From Helopsaltes ochotensis (taxonomy: Eukaryota; Chordata; Aves; Passeriformes; Locustellidae): a stretch of DNA of 64,000 nt. The notes under the pieces are model-generated. The model worked only from the letters and a program-made list of their open reading frames with translations. It searched no databases and had not been told where the DNA came from. Position numbers and translations under genes: made by a program. The DNA is taken from positions 172,745 through 236,744 of the forward strand of contig VXBM01000424.1 in the NCBI GenBank assembly GCA_013400155.1. Reading direction: 5' to 3'. Of this stretch, positions 13,377 to 26,525 are shown one piece after another; the first letter of the stretch is position 1, and the number at the start of each line of letters is the position of its first letter.

Positions 13377-16300
13377 TTTGGGTAAAACATCACTAACCCA
13401 TGCATTTATCCAAAACTCATTAAAACAAAGTTCCTCCTCCTAATAGAGCCTGTCCAGATTGGTTTTCCCCTTTGGGAATCTTTTTGCAATGCCCAGTGAC
13501 AAGCTTGGCTGCTTTATTTGCTGGTGAGTATTCAATAGGTGTTGCTTCTCTGGTTGATCCCTCTGTTAAACTTTGTAAGCCTATAGCCAGTGGGCAAAGT
13601 TCCTTCCAGGTTACCTTCTTTGGACTGCCCTCAAGCTGCCTGTGCTTGAGGATGTCCACGGGGGTGTATTGCACTTTTGAACCAGTAGGGTAAGAGTTGG
13701 GGGCAAGCTAAAATAAATACCTTGTATTGCTGTCCTTTAAGCTTTCCCCCTCTGGATTCACGTGTAGTCAAACACCAAAGTTGTACAGAAACCATTCTTC
13801 TGTATAAAAAATTGTGTTGTGCAAAGTGTATAATCTTTCTTTTTTTTTTTTTTCCCTTAAGAACCACAGGAGAATAAACACAAATGTTGAGTCCAACAAC
13901 TAGAAAGCAGTTTGAGTAGGTGTTGTTACAAAGGTACAGTTGGAGCTTGCCCTGCCTCCTGCTCAACCCTCCAGCAAACAGCAGACCCCAAGGGAATAGA
14001 GCTGGGGCTTTCTCCCTTTCACCTTCCACTACCATGGGATCTGGCTACACTTCCCACCTTCCTGCAGCAAGCAGCTACTTCCTCAGGGGGTTTTACTCTC
14101 TTGAATGTGGTGGGGCTGGCTCATTTGCAGCCAGGTGGGTACTCTGCTGGTTTGACAGCCTCAGCGCCAGAGGTGCCGTATTTATCATCAGTGGGCCCTG
14201 GCCTCGGCGCCGGCTTCCCCCCAGCGTTTGTCAGCGCTGAGGCGAGGTGCTGGCGCGGCAGCGAGCAGCCTCCAGCAGAGATAATTCTTTATCGTGTGTG
14301 CTGCTGGCTCAGCTCCGCTTTGCCTCACATGGTAACAATTTCTGCCTGCCATCGGTCTCCCCTTTGGATCCCAGTCATGCAGGCGGCAAACACAGCCAAA
14401 GGATGCATGTTCGTGCAGTTTTAGTGTTTGCGCCTTCGCTCTCCATCAGTGAAATCTGGAAAGCTAATTCTTCTTCTCAGTCACTTTGCCCCTTTGCTAT
14501 TGAATTTAGCATTCAAAATCTTCTGTGCTGACCTTGTTCTTTAAATTGCATTGGGACTTCTCTTGTTTGAGACGCAGGTCAGCAGGAAAACCGTCAAGCG
14601 TGGAAAAACACGCCATGGCTGTTCACTGGGGTCAGAGCAGCACAAGTGACCTAAATTTGAAATGCTCCATACTCCGTGGCTGATCCAGCATCCTCAGGCT
14701 TCAGCCTGTCTGTCTGCTGCAGTTGCAGACCAAGAAGTGATTATTTTCAGGAGCAAGATTTCCACCAATTTAATCTACTAAAATTTGGAGTTTGGAAATC
14801 CGGGGCAAAATGGAGGGAAAAAGAGAAAGCAAGAGAAAGAAATGCAGAAAAAGACAAGTTGTAATCGAGAAGCTCGTGTGAAACACAAGATATTGCATTT
14901 TGCTCATACAGTGGGGTGTGTTTTGGCAGTTCAATTTGTTAATTTTCTAGAACAGGCATGAAATTGCTATATTTATGTATATAGGAATTAATAATAGCTT
15001 ACAAAAGCAACACATTAGCTTTTTTCTTTGGGTAGGAGGAGAAAGCAAGAGCTGCCTGAAGGCGAAACATTTTTAATTCCCTTCTTTAATTTATTTTTTG
15101 TTCTATTTTTTTTAAGAGAGCTCCTTTTTCACTGTGTGCTTTGCTGTTGCCCACACTGGTGCTGGAGGAGAGCATCTGTGCAGTCTGCGTAAATTGATTG
15201 GGAGGGTGGCCGACTGACTGTGCTTGGTGCTTCCATCAGGTCACGGCTGCCATGGTTGGCCACCGTCTTTTATGCGTGCATGAGCACGGGCAAACGCATC
15301 CAAAGATGTAGGAGTGGGAGTTTGAGGCATCAGCCCCCGCACACGCCAGCTGTGATGCCTGCTCACAGAAAAACACAGAGCAGAAAGAAGCCAGGGAGGT
15401 TTTCCTCTGTAAGGTGAAGCTTGTAGGAGCACGCCTTGCATTGCTTTTTGCTGTTAAAAGCAGACACATTTTTGGTGGTTTGCTTCTAGGCCACTAAATG
15501 CTCCTGGCTTTTCTCCTAACGCCCAGTGATGGCAGCAGTATCTCAGGAAGGGAATCCTGTCGTTCCCTCTTGTACAAGGGACAAACCTTGGGTCAGTGGT
15601 GATGACCCAGGACTACTTTCTACAACTAATGGGAAAATTTAGAGGGTTTTGGTAGGGCTTTTGAACACAACAAGAGAGAGGGTTTGGGGTGGATTCCCTA
15701 CCACCCCTTTTTTCCCTTAATTATGAGAAGTTTCTAAGTGATTGTGCTGCTTGAGCCATTCAGAGGAAAACAGCAGCATTCCTGCAGGGGCTTGCAAGAA
15801 TTTATACTGGGTTTTTGCTGACACCTATTTTTACATCAGAGATGGCAAAAAACATACTGACATATCTAGTCTATCTGCTCGTGAATATATTTCATTTCCA
15901 TATGCATCCAGCCTTGCAGTGTGTTTGATAAGTTGGGTTACTTGTTGTTAGCTCATCTGTGCTTCTCCCTTCCCCTGGAGCTAATCCAGAAAATGTCTTG
16001 AAAGATAAGGTTTTCGGGAGGGGGAGAAGGAGATTTCATTTGCATCATGAGGAAAATATGAAAAGTTTTCACAAGATGTGATGACTACATTTGATATCCT
16101 GTAGTTTTTGTTAGTCTAGAAAATTTTTTTTGTCTCGTTCTCTCTGAATCTGAGTGATCTGGGGGGATGGTGATCATCTATTCTTCTTCAATATTTTAAT
16201 CTAGTAACTAAATAACATCTTTAATGAATAGGTTCACTCTCTGACAGTATTTCTGACATTTTGCACTTACTTTTATCTCCCCATCCATGAGGTAGATTCT

Positions 16301-16505
16301 GTTTACTCTTCATAAAATATTTTGCATTGTAATCAATAACATTTTGCTGAAGATCTTCATCCTTCTCTGCAGGAGATGGAGAGGGATGCTGGGTAGGAAA
16401 TTGTGATTTTTCTGGCATTCAGAAGAAAATATATAAACAAATACTGTAAACACACCCATACCTACATATATAGAAGTAATGAAGTATGTATTTCCAAGTA
16501 CTGTG
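13377..16505. other. non-coding DNA with one CpG-rich patch
   Basis: No gene is recognised. The segment holds a 14-T run (13840-13853), a CpG-dense patch at 14165-14263 (listed separately), and a purine-rich stretch at about 14813-14865. A frame at 13912-14424 (170 codons) spans the GC-rich patch but resembles no family and has competing open frames in other registers. Confidence 0.45.
14165..14263. promoter_or_regulatory. small CpG-dense patch
   Basis: I count 11 CpG dinucleotides in about 100 bases, against a strongly CpG-poor background on both sides. The patch includes the palindrome TCAGCGCTGA. It is shorter than a standard CpG island. It could be an unmethylated enhancer or an alternative first-exon promoter of FAM110B, or a GC-rich relic without function. 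A donor-like GTGGGT lies just upstream at about 14133. Confidence 0.35.
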
Positions 16506-16929
16506 TTCAGAGAAGGGGAATGGAGCTGGTGAAGGGTCTGGAGCCACAATGTGATGAGTGGCTGAGGGAGTTGGGGTTGTTTAGCCTGGAGAAAAGGAGG
16601 CTCAGGGGGAGACCTCATTGCTCTCTACAATTACCTGGGAGGAGCTTGTGATGAGCTGGCAGTCAGTCTCTTCTTCCAAGTAACAAGACATGAAGAAACA
16701 GCCCCAAGTTGCCACCCTGGGGGCTTAGATTGGATATTAGGAAAGTTTCTTCACTGAAAGGGTGGTCAAGTGTTGGAACAGGCTGCCCAGGGCAGTGATG
16801 GAATCACCATTACAGGAAGTGTGGTGTATGTATCTGACGTGGAGATATGGCTTAGTGACAAACATGGTGGTGCTGGGTTGGGCTCAATGATCTCAGAGGC
16901 GTTTTCTAACCTTTAATGATTCTATAATC
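16506..16929 (+). mobile_element. CR1 LINE fragment, 3' end, plus orientation
   Basis: It begins in the 3' part of CR1 ORF2. The encoded stretch KGLEP...WLRELGLFSLEKRRLRG is the typical ORF2 C-terminus, disrupted soon after. It then runs through the CR1 3' region (a TTGGATATTAGGAAAG-like segment, then GGAACAGGCTGCCCAGGG) to the tail ATGATTCTATAAT. It is about 420 bp, 5'-truncated and non-functional. The same consensus interval is present in the copy at 55.4 kb. Confidence 0.92.
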
Positions 16930-18189
16930 CTAATTATCTCTTCAGGTTTTAAGCTTTTTCCTGCAACACTGGTATTAATGATGACATTTGACATTTCAGT
17001 TACTTGTTGTCTACTGCTGATGAATGAAAGAATATAACTGAATTCAAGTGGGAAAAAAAGGCATTTTATAATGATTAGTAAGGTAAAGTAAAAAAATCAT
17101 GATTGTGTTGAGAATTTTTCACTATCTGCATGGTATATATCTCTTCAGTGCATGCATGACATCACATAAAAAAGGTGTAACATTGATAGAATGTGGTGCT
17201 TCACTGTGAAAATGTAGCACTTAGAGATGTATTTAGCAATTTTGTGTGGTTTTTACTCCAAGTTATTCTGCTTTTATGTACTTCAAGAGAAATGCATGTA
17301 TGTACGCACGTAGGTCTGGCATGTTTACTGACATAAATTTCTTCAGAAAGAGCAATAGTTGTTCACTTTGTGAACTATGGTAATTAGGTAAATGTTCATA
17401 CTTGTTAAATTTCATTTTTAGCTACTGAGAAGGAAACAAAAAAGATTTACCCAAAGATTGTGCCCAAAAATCGGAATACTCTGTTTGTGCTGAGCTCCTG
17501 GAAAAATTACAAGAAACTAAGAGAATCTAAGAAGAAATATGCAGTCATTTGTTTTAGATACTGCCCAAATTGGTGGTTTTGGCAGACACTTCTTGTTGAC
17601 TATTGCCTCCCATACATTTTACAAGATAAAATTTAAAAACTTGATTTTTGATCTACATATTCATTCCTGTTTTATCTTATCCATTTGCTTTTATCCATGT
17701 ATTTTAATCCAGAACTTATCATGAAATTCAAGCTTTCAAAACAGTTCACAAAACCAGCAATTTAATGCATGATTTGTCACTTTTACTTTTGTAACAGCTG
17801 TAAGATAAATAAAATAATGAGATATTTACAGCACAAGGTCAGGCAGTTTTTGTGATAGCAGCTTTTCATATAAGATTATAGCTAAAAAAGAGGGGAAGTG
17901 CTGAGTTACATAATTCACTGAAGTTTGACACTTAGAATTTGTGTTATAACAGCACTTCATAGGCTATAGATGGGGCTGTTTCAAGTTCTGTTGTAAATCT
18001 GACTTTACAAGGCTTTAGTGTTCTGTAGGCTAATAAAAATCACTCTAGGATTGAATGTGTGAAATAAAAAAAATGGGTGTTTTTAATATATTTTAATGCT
18101 CAGGGTATTTTGTCATCTTAGATGTTTTTTCACCAAGATTGCATTGCTTTTGGATTTTTGAATAAACCTTAAAGCTTGCCTTCATGCCT

Positions 18190-18221
18190 GAGAGAGAAGG
18201 AGAAAGAAGGAAAAGAAAAAA
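18190..18221 (+). repeat. 32-bp pure purine tract
   Basis: Every base from 18190 to 18221 on the plus strand is A or G (GAGAGAGAAGGAGAAAGAAG and on). Purine tracts of this sort can adopt triplex structures, but this one is short and common in vertebrate introns. Confidence 0.7.
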
Positions 18222-21200
18222 TAAAAAGGCATCCCAAAAATAGAAATCTTGCATTTGCACAGTAAAGTTTAAGGTATCAATGCGAGCTTTTGGCACCGGA
18301 GAAAAGGGCATAAATATTGAGCATGAAATATAATGTAATAATAAGTGATAACATTTTCACATGGTTGAAGTATAAGCCTTCCAGGAGCTACAGAGGATAA
18401 GCTGTAAGCTCCAGAAAGTCAGCTTTTCTAGAAGACTACCCCGTGCACCGCACATCTCTCCTTGTTTGAAAGGTCTGGGGTGCTAAGCAGGAGAGGGATT
18501 TGTCTGACCTGAATTTTTGAGGGTTTATATACTTTTTGCATGGTATTGTTTGAGGAATTCACCTGCTTGGCAGCTACTATGAAAATGCCAACTATTAGGA
18601 AGTGTGATGAAAAATATCCATCTCGATTGCACATAAGCAGAAGTGACTTACAGGAGGAGTTTGCCCTCAGCTAAACGTGCTGCACTTTGCCATTTAGGCA
18701 ATCTTGGTGCAAGGGTTGCCATAACAACTTGCCCCAGAAACCTCACTCCCTTCCCTTTGCTGCAGCGATGGGAGAACAGTGAAAACTTGAGCTCAGGAAT
18801 ACTGTGTTAACATTTCCCCCAATCCCTATGCTACTTTGTAATTTATGCTACTTGTATTCAGTAGTGGAGTTCTGGTTTCTGGCTGCCCTGTCTAATCTGG
18901 AAGGAGAGGACTGTCACATGCAAGGGTGACACCAGCCCGACCATGACCTGCTGCAAGGCTTTCAGTGGCCTCATCTGGGGGAAGGAAATCCATGCAAGAG
19001 CATAAACTTAAGGCCAGGAGGGACTTGGGAGCAAACATCTACAAATTTCTCTCATCCCTACTCCTTCCCCTGTGTCCGTGGGCTTGAAGTCATTAGTTTC
19101 CTGACTGAGTATGATAGGCTTTCATCAGTGTTAGGTGACAGTAGTGTGCTACCCTTCTTCACCAGGTTGCGGTGTCCCAAGTATCTCTGGCATTGCTGTT
19201 TCCATGCACAGGGCACGTTGCATTTTGTTGCTGTTGGGTGAAGGAGCTTCTGGGGAAGCTGTTGCCTCTGCCAGCCACATAAACTGTGCCACGGGGACTC
19301 AAGGGAGCCCCAGCAGTCACAAAACCTGTGGCACACAGTGTATGCTTTGGACAAGGGCACACTGTTGTTTTGTCTGTCATTCAGCCACGGGGAGGGACCC
19401 CTGGGCTGGGCTGTGCTCTTTTGGGCTGGCAGAGATAACCAGGCTTGCATTGCACAGGTGCACAAGAGACCTGCCAGGGATAAAAGGGAAATCAGCCTAG
19501 AATAAAAGCAGTTCCAAAAGATAGTGTCTTACTGTCACTTTGGTCCCTGGCAAGGTGGCCAGCTGCCAGCTCCTCCCAGACAGCTCCAACATGGGCTTAA
19601 AGGAAGTTTGACTGCTGGCTGTTTATCTAATGTTGTTCATTGTCCTGTACAGGCAATTGCAGAAATTAAGGATTCAAATATGGGGGTAAAAAAAATTTTG
19701 TTTCTTCAGATTTTTAAGTATTGCCTTCATTCTGCATATGTAAGAAGCTATGGTCCACAGCTTTCCTCGCAGTTAGGCAAGAAAGCAGCTTTTCTTTATG
19801 TTAGACACTGTTGCTTTGAGGTAGAGAGGGAGAGATTAAAAAGTTAGGGGAGTTGTGAAACTATGTCCCCCTCACATATACTCTGGTAGAAAAACAAAGA
19901 CTTTTTATTAATATTTTTCCTACAGCTAGATCTTCCCTTGAACACTTTTGTGTGATGTATTGTTTACTTGTGTTTTTTAACTTAAAACGGCCAGGCAGCT
20001 GGGGACTTCCTTTCCCTAGTTCTTGTCCACGAGGAATCCCTGGACAGGAAGAGAGAGAAGTTCCTGCAAGAAGTAAGGCAAGGATAGGACCTTCAGGTGA
20101 GCACATCGGAACTCCTCCTAAAGAAAGGGAATTAAGGTATCTTTGGTGATTTGAATGCTTTATTTGCCTCAATTTGCATCCTTTGAATTCATATCATACT
20201 GAAGTCATGCCCTATCAGGCAGGACAGTTGTTCAAGTGCTCAATATTTTGAGCACGCATGACAGCAAAATCTTTTTTAAATGATGATACCTGGCTGGAGT
20301 ATATCTGGTTCTGTGTTAGAACTGTTAGACGTAGGCGGTTTTGTTTTAGGAAGTGTAAAATAATGCGCCTGCAGGCAGCTGTGCAGCTTTGGTGTGAGGA
20401 GGACTGTGCTGGATGGTTTCAGAGGTGTAAAACAACAAAAACAGTGTGCTCATTTTAACCCTCTGTGCCTCCTGTAGTTTCATTTCAAAGTACGGAATCT
20501 CTTACTTTATGCAGTTTCTGTTCCTAGTGACGGTTTAGTTAAGGGGCAGAAGCACAGACAGGTCTGAACACAGATCAGTTGTTTGCTTTGGTTTTATGTG
20601 CTTTGGTATCAGCAGTGCGTGGTGAAGTGGCAGCACAGCAAGTCCTGTGGTAAGAGCAAATGTCTGGGCTGTAGACTGTCCCTGTGCTCCACCTTGAAAT
20701 CTTCTGGGTATCTCCCCCTCTGAATGGGGTTGAACATAACATGAGGGGAGTGCTATTACAGATAGTGAGAAAGCATCTGAGCTATTATTCTTCTTGAGAG
20801 GTGCTGTTCTGATTTGAAGGGAAAGGAGGGGGACAGAAGCTGCTCTGTGTTGGCATCGTGGTGCACAGTTGCTGCTTGTGGGTTCCACCTCTGCTTGTGT
20901 TGTGGAGGTCCCGGGATAGACAAAGCTAGGTTTAGTCACATACAATTTTTAGTTACATAACCTTTTGGGGGTGGCTTTGTATACTCATCTAGCACCAGAT
21001 CAGAAAATAGGAGTAGTTGTACTAAGCCTTTTGCCACATGTTTGTTGAGGTTGTGGAAGCACACAGCGAGGGTTCTTCTGCATTGTGTAGAAAGGGAGTT
21101 CTTCCTTGGAGATCTGCTTATTTTTACTTTTGAGTGTGTGTAGATTTAACTGGAGAACATGTGTTCACACAGTTGTGCTATTTAAGTTAACATGGGGTGA

Positions 21201-22829
21201 CTCAGTGTGTATTCACTGCTGTGAGCCCACAGTGACTGCCACAGAACATTTTATTGTCTGAAGACAATGCTAATAATGGTAGCATTAAAACAGCGTTGAA
21301 ATTTCACAAGACAGTATTCTGTTCCCAGAACTGCCAAGGGACAAAGAGATTTGCCATTGTCAGACAGGGGAACAGGAGCTGGCCTGCAGTGCAAACAGTG
21401 CCCTCTGCTTCCGCTGGGCTGGGGTGTCCTGCCCCTCTCTGCTCCTGCTTCCTGGGACCTGCTCCAGAGTTTGTCACAGCAGCGAGCACCTCTGCAAAGC
21501 AAGCACTGCAGTGGCTGGCTGTGCTGAGAGCTGCTGTAACACAGCCCCTTCCCTAGATGATCCTACTCTAAGCTGCTTTCATCCAACAGGTGAGCTGTCT
21601 GCCAGCATCTTGGCCAGCTGAAAGGGCTGGAAAGGGCCAGCGCTTCTTTGGCTGCCCCTCACCTATTACTGCTCTGGTACTTGGTCCCACCAGGTATGCA
21701 GTTTGCTGAAGGAGAATTTGGGTAGGTGTAGTGTTTTGCATAACTTACAAAGCAGCGGTTCAGAAGTGATGCAGTCTATGTTGGTTGTGCATTTCTTTAC
21801 CATGAGCTTTGGTGGAGGGATTGTAGGATGAAACCAATGTGACTGTGGTGGCTAGTGGAGGGCAGCTGTGCTCTCTTTGTAGCTGAGGTATAGATTATAA
21901 GTGCAAATAAGCTGTTCATTATGAAATTAATAAGCATTACATATATATTAATAATCCTTAGCACCACTTCTTTTTGTGTAAAAACAATAACAGTTTCCTT
22001 ATCAAAAGAGTTGTTAATAATGCTTGGATCCTGAAAACAAAGATGCAGAGGTGGGAGCTGTATGCATTTATTCTTTCATAGGAAATATTTAAAGTAAAAC
22101 ATTTCCACCCTCATATAAATATTCCTTTGCAGCAGCTTCCTGGTATGCTGGTCTAATAGTCAGATTGGATAATGACAGCACAGACTATAAGATGAGAAAA
22201 TGAACTGAAGAAGAGACTGTTGGTAGTGCAGAGACACTGGCTGGAAACCTCACCAACCATAAACCACATTTTAGTATCATGGCTTACAGAGTGCACAGCA
22301 TTTGCAATGCAAAGCCATTTGGAGGTTCACTGGTGGTGACCACAAAGTTTACTTCTCTGCATTAGTAACTGGCAGATAAGATAGCTGTGAATCTGGGCTC
22401 TGAGTCTTGCACTGGACATCTTTAAGATGAGAATCCACTGAGTACTTCCTTCTCTAATAACTCCCAGCAGCATTTCCTGGGAGCCATGTGACAAAGTACC
22501 AGAGGGTTGGGCTTATGTCTTAAAATGGATCCTTTCAAAATGTAGTTTGTGTTTGGTTGGGATGGTGAAGAAAAAGAGCTGATTTAAGGACAATTGAATG
22601 GGGGAAGTGTCACATGTTTTGCAGTGTTGAGATTCCAGGCATCCTTGCTGTGAAAAACAGGAGTTTAATTACCCAGGTTTTGTGTGGGTTTGCTGAGTTG
22701 CTTTAGTTTGTTTGTCCTCTGTCAGTCTCTAATAATGCTATTATTTACATTCACTAAACAGAAAAAACTAATTCAGTGATCACTGTTGCTGAGTGTCAGC
22801 TGGGAATACTGATACTGAGTTGTATCACT

Positions 22830-22857
22830 CAAATATTGGTATGCAAATATTGGTATG
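22830..22857. repeat. perfect 14-bp tandem duplication
   Basis: CAAATATTGGTATG is repeated immediately and without mismatch (22830-22843 and 22844-22857). It is probably a small recent slippage duplication. Confidence 0.85.
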
Positions 22858-23766
22858 TTCTTGCTTGTACTGTTGGCAGAAACACTGAGGAGAGTCAAAC
22901 AGCCTAACTCAATATTGCTTATATATCTTCCATTTTTTTTTTGACAAAATCATTACATGGTTCTGCCTCAATGTGGTCTTCTGTGAGCTGCAAGGAGCAG
23001 ATCACGTCATTGAACTTGCTAGTTCAGTCCATGTGATATGTACCACTGAATTTTATGGAGTACTTTCGGCAATTTTCCTGCCTAGTACATGTTTGGTGGC
23101 ATTAGACAGTTTCTAAATAGCAGCATTTGTTATACCTGTCACTTGATTTTGTCCCAGTATATCATGTGTGTCCCTGTGTATCCCTGCATATCACCAATAC
23201 AGGGAATTTAGGATGTTTTCAGCATGACATCCAGTCTTGCACAGAACGGCACAGCACATCAGCCCTCTGTTTAGCCTCTACTGATGGTTAAACACTGGCA
23301 TTAGCAGCTTTTTATCCTTCTCACCCCCTTTCCTGAACTGATTCCTTAATGCTGTACACAAAGCAGTCCTGCACAGCACTGCCTGTTAAGTCGCTGCCTT
23401 GCTGAATAAATTACAGGTGCCTGCTGCTAAAAAGGAAAAGATGATGCTTTCCCTTCTCTAGGTGGTTCTTGTTCTCTTCCTCATGCTTTCTTGATTTTCT
23501 TAAGTCATCCTGTTTTGTGCGCTGTTGGCAAGTAAATCACCGAGAGATGCAAAAAGCAAAAGAGCAGAGGAAATGCCCAGTGCATACTGAGAAGCAAATA
23601 TTCCACTCCTTCAAGGATGGAGAAAGAGGTGGATATAGATGGTGATGAATTTAAACATGTATACTTTATTACTCTGTTTTCCATGTCTGGATCTCTGCTG
23701 CTGAGGAGAGGGTGAGACAAAGGAACACTTGATTTTTGGCACAACTGAGATAGAGGTGGCAAGATG

Positions 23767-24140
23767 AGATCAGAGAATCGTATAGGTTGGAGGGGACTTG
23801 CAGAGGTCACCTAGTCCATCCTGCTGACCAACCTGATCCCTCTGGTAAGGTTGCTCAGGGACATGCACAGGACACTTTTGAGCATCTCCAAGGATGAAAG
23901 TCCAGCAGACTCTCTGAACTTCTGTTTCAGTGTTTCACTTCCCTGAAAATAAAAAGTTTTCTCCCCCATATAAAGCTATAATATCCCATGTTGCAGCTCC
24001 GGTCGATGTTCCCTTTCCTCTCTGTGCACCTTTGAGGACAGTCTGTGTCCCCTCCCAGCAGGCAGTAGCAGATGGTAGGTCTTCCTGTAGCCCTCTCTTT
24101 TCATGACTGAACAAACCCAGTGCCCTCACCCTCTCCTCAG
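23767..24140 (-). mobile_element. CR1 LINE fragment, 3' end, minus orientation
   Basis: The left end CAGAGAATCGTATAGGTTGG and the following GGGGACTTGCAGAGGTCACC, CTAGTCCATCCTGCTGACC are the reverse complement of a CR1 3' UTR. Further right, the minus strand still encodes a decayed ORF2 tail (RALGLFSHEKRGLQEDLPS). It is 5'-truncated, and the right boundary is approximate. The wording differs from the 12.8-kb copy, which suggests a different CR1 subfamily. Confidence 0.88.
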
Positions 24141-26460
24141 CTCAGTTCCTCCTGGGTGGGTCAACATGGGTCTGGCACTGGGCAGCCTGTGCTGCTCCAG
24201 GCAGCATGTCTGCTGGAAAAACTCTTTTCTCTGCTGCATCCCATGGGTACCCTGAGACTGGTTTCTCTTTTCGTGTCAACTGACCTTAATTTCTTTCCTT
24301 TTTCAATCTTTTTGCATGACATCTCCCAGATAGTAGCATTTTCAAGTGCTTGCATGGAGTGTGATGTCACACCAAAATCTATGTATGATATTAGAAAAGA
24401 AAAAAAGCAACGGTTCATTTGTAACTCAGTTGCTTTTATCTCTCATGGTGTTCATTTTTACAACTATACCCATCCAGCAAGACTTGATCCTGACTTTTTT
24501 TCTTGAAGAACTTAAAATGTGTTGTCCAGTGTGAAATTAAATATTCTACAGTCAAATGCAAACATCCAACCCAAAAAGCATATACTACTCCAGGTCCAGT
24601 ATCTATGTGTAAGCCATATTCTGTTAGCAGATGAAGTGAAAAAATGGCTCTTAAATAGTTTCTTGTGCTGCTTCCCTATTTTTTTATATTAGGTTGCCCT
24701 TGGTATTTCAAGAGTTTATATCCAGATACTGTTTACTCTCACAGCAAATCCAAACACTGTTTAGCAGGGCAAAGAACATTTGGAGGCTGGCTCAGTGCTC
24801 AGAGACTTCTTCTAACTCTGCAAAGGCCCTTCTCTTTCTCAGCAGCACTGAGTGTGGTGTAGATATCCAACGTTTTCTACCTAGAGGAGAAAAAAGAAAA
24901 ATACAAGATAAAATTTCCAAATCTTAGTGAATCAAGTGTAACAACTGGCCTGAAAGAAGACATCAGATTGTAAAGATCTAAGAAGCAAGATCAGGCATGC
25001 TTAAATGCCCAGGTTAATGAGCAGAGAGCTGTGGCACTTCATGAATTCTCATGTAATTTTTTAAGATATCCACTATCTCCCAGATGAAAATTCACACACA
25101 GTTATTCTGTATATATATTCTAAAAACATTATGACCATTAGACATCGTCTAATATATGTATAAATTCTGCATGGCTAATTTAGACTTTGGATGATTCATT
25201 TTCTTCTTACAAGTATATTTGAGAATTCCTCTAGAGTAATCCACCAACTCATCAAAGAACTATTGAGTATAAGTTAAAGCAAATAGTATGTCAAGAGATT
25301 GACAACTTGATTTTATGTTGCTTTTTCTCACTGACTGAAGAAATTGGATGTGTCTCTCCATCCCTAAAATAAAGTAATCCCAACACAACATTGAAGCACT
25401 CATGAAGAGCTGTTGCTCATAGCATGATGCTCCTCTTGGAACTTGAAATAATGTGCATCACTTTACAAGGTGCATGAATAAAATATTAGAAAGGTAGAGT
25501 TTGTGACCTAGTTAGAAGTTATGTGCATGATCTTTTCTCCTTGGTTGAACTGGGGAAACAACTAGAGTGGGGGATATCTTTACCTACAACAAATGTTATC
25601 TTAGTTTTTGGTTTTGTTTCTTTTGGTGAAAGGGTCACTTATGAATGTGTGCTCTTTTGATTTGGGGCTGAGCATAAAATAGCTAGACATCCAAAAACTT
25701 AATATGCACAGTGAAATTTAATTAGGTAACTGCATAAAAATCAAAGGGATTCTTTTGTAGACTGGAAGCAAGAATTCCCTTTTGGTACTTTCAGCACATA
25801 TGCAGCTAAGTCCTGTTTTCATCTCCTCCTCTTCAGCAAGAGGTGTTAATAATACATGTTTATGATCTGCTGCCAAGGGTGACGGGCCAGGGATATGAGG
25901 AATGGACTATAGACCTTCCACTTGCATGGTGCTTTCTTCATGTAGGAAAAGTGCACAAAGTCTAGTATTTCAAAAGTCAATCTTCAACTTTGTACATTCC
26001 AATTTGATTTGCTATATTTGGTCTCCACACACACCAAGTACCTATTTCATGATCACAGTTTGACTTTTGGATGCTAAGTACCTCCTGAAAGTATGCACAG
26101 AATATCTCAATTTAGGCTTAATGAAGCATTTCTATGAAAAAAAGGAAGCCTGAATTTTTTTTTTCTTTTTGGTAAAAATTATGAAAAAAATGTGTCTGTT
26201 TATAAAAATGTTTTTATATCTATAATGTGGACTAACTGTTGGGAAAGATAGTAAGCTTCTAATGTGCTCCAGTTAGACCTCTCTAGCTTAAGTTATTTAT
26301 TTCAAAAATTGGTTTTCTTTTTTTGGTAGATTAGGCAATACTGAATAAAATTGTATTTGTTAAAAAATTTGCTCAATATTAACTCTCAGAATGAGAGCTA
26401 TCTGCAATATTTGCGAATCATAATTATGTGAGACTCCTTAAATAAAAAAGCCAACAAAAC
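24141..26460. other. non-coding DNA, no gene recognised
   Basis: AT-rich sequence with no coding signature. Open frames at 24120-24506 partly extend out of the neighbouring CR1 copy. Nothing else is identified. Confidence 0.45.
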
Positions 26461-26525
26461 ACAGAATCAGAATGAACTAGGTTGGAAAAGACCTTTGAGA
26501 TCATCAGCCATCTTTGAGATCAACA
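26461..26525 (-). mobile_element. short CR1 3'-tail fragment, minus orientation
   Basis: CAGAATCAGAATGAACTAGG then TTGGAAAAGACCTTTGAGATCATC is the reverse complement of the terminal ~60 bp of a CR1 LINE. CR1 copies this short are common because reverse transcription starts at the 3' end and aborts early. Confidence 0.8.

Larger units (their letters stand above)
16930..23766. other. non-coding DNA, no gene recognised
   Basis: About 6.8 kb without a recognised exon or repeat family. An X-box-like string GTTGCCATAACAAC lies at 18715-18728, a CTCF-like string CTAGTGGAGGGCAG at 21852-21865, a pure purine tract at 18190-18221 and a 14-bp perfect tandem at 22830-22857. Open frames around 19058-19500 occur on both strands together and are not protein-like. 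Confidence 0.45.

Noticed and set aside
17418..17634. Lysine-rich open stretch after an acceptor-like TTCATTTTTAG
   Set aside because: No start codon, no credible donor and no recognised family; not enough for an exon call.
21335..21420. Weak MIR-like string near GACAAAGAGATTTGCC
   Set aside because: Only scattered similarity, no continuous alignment by eye.
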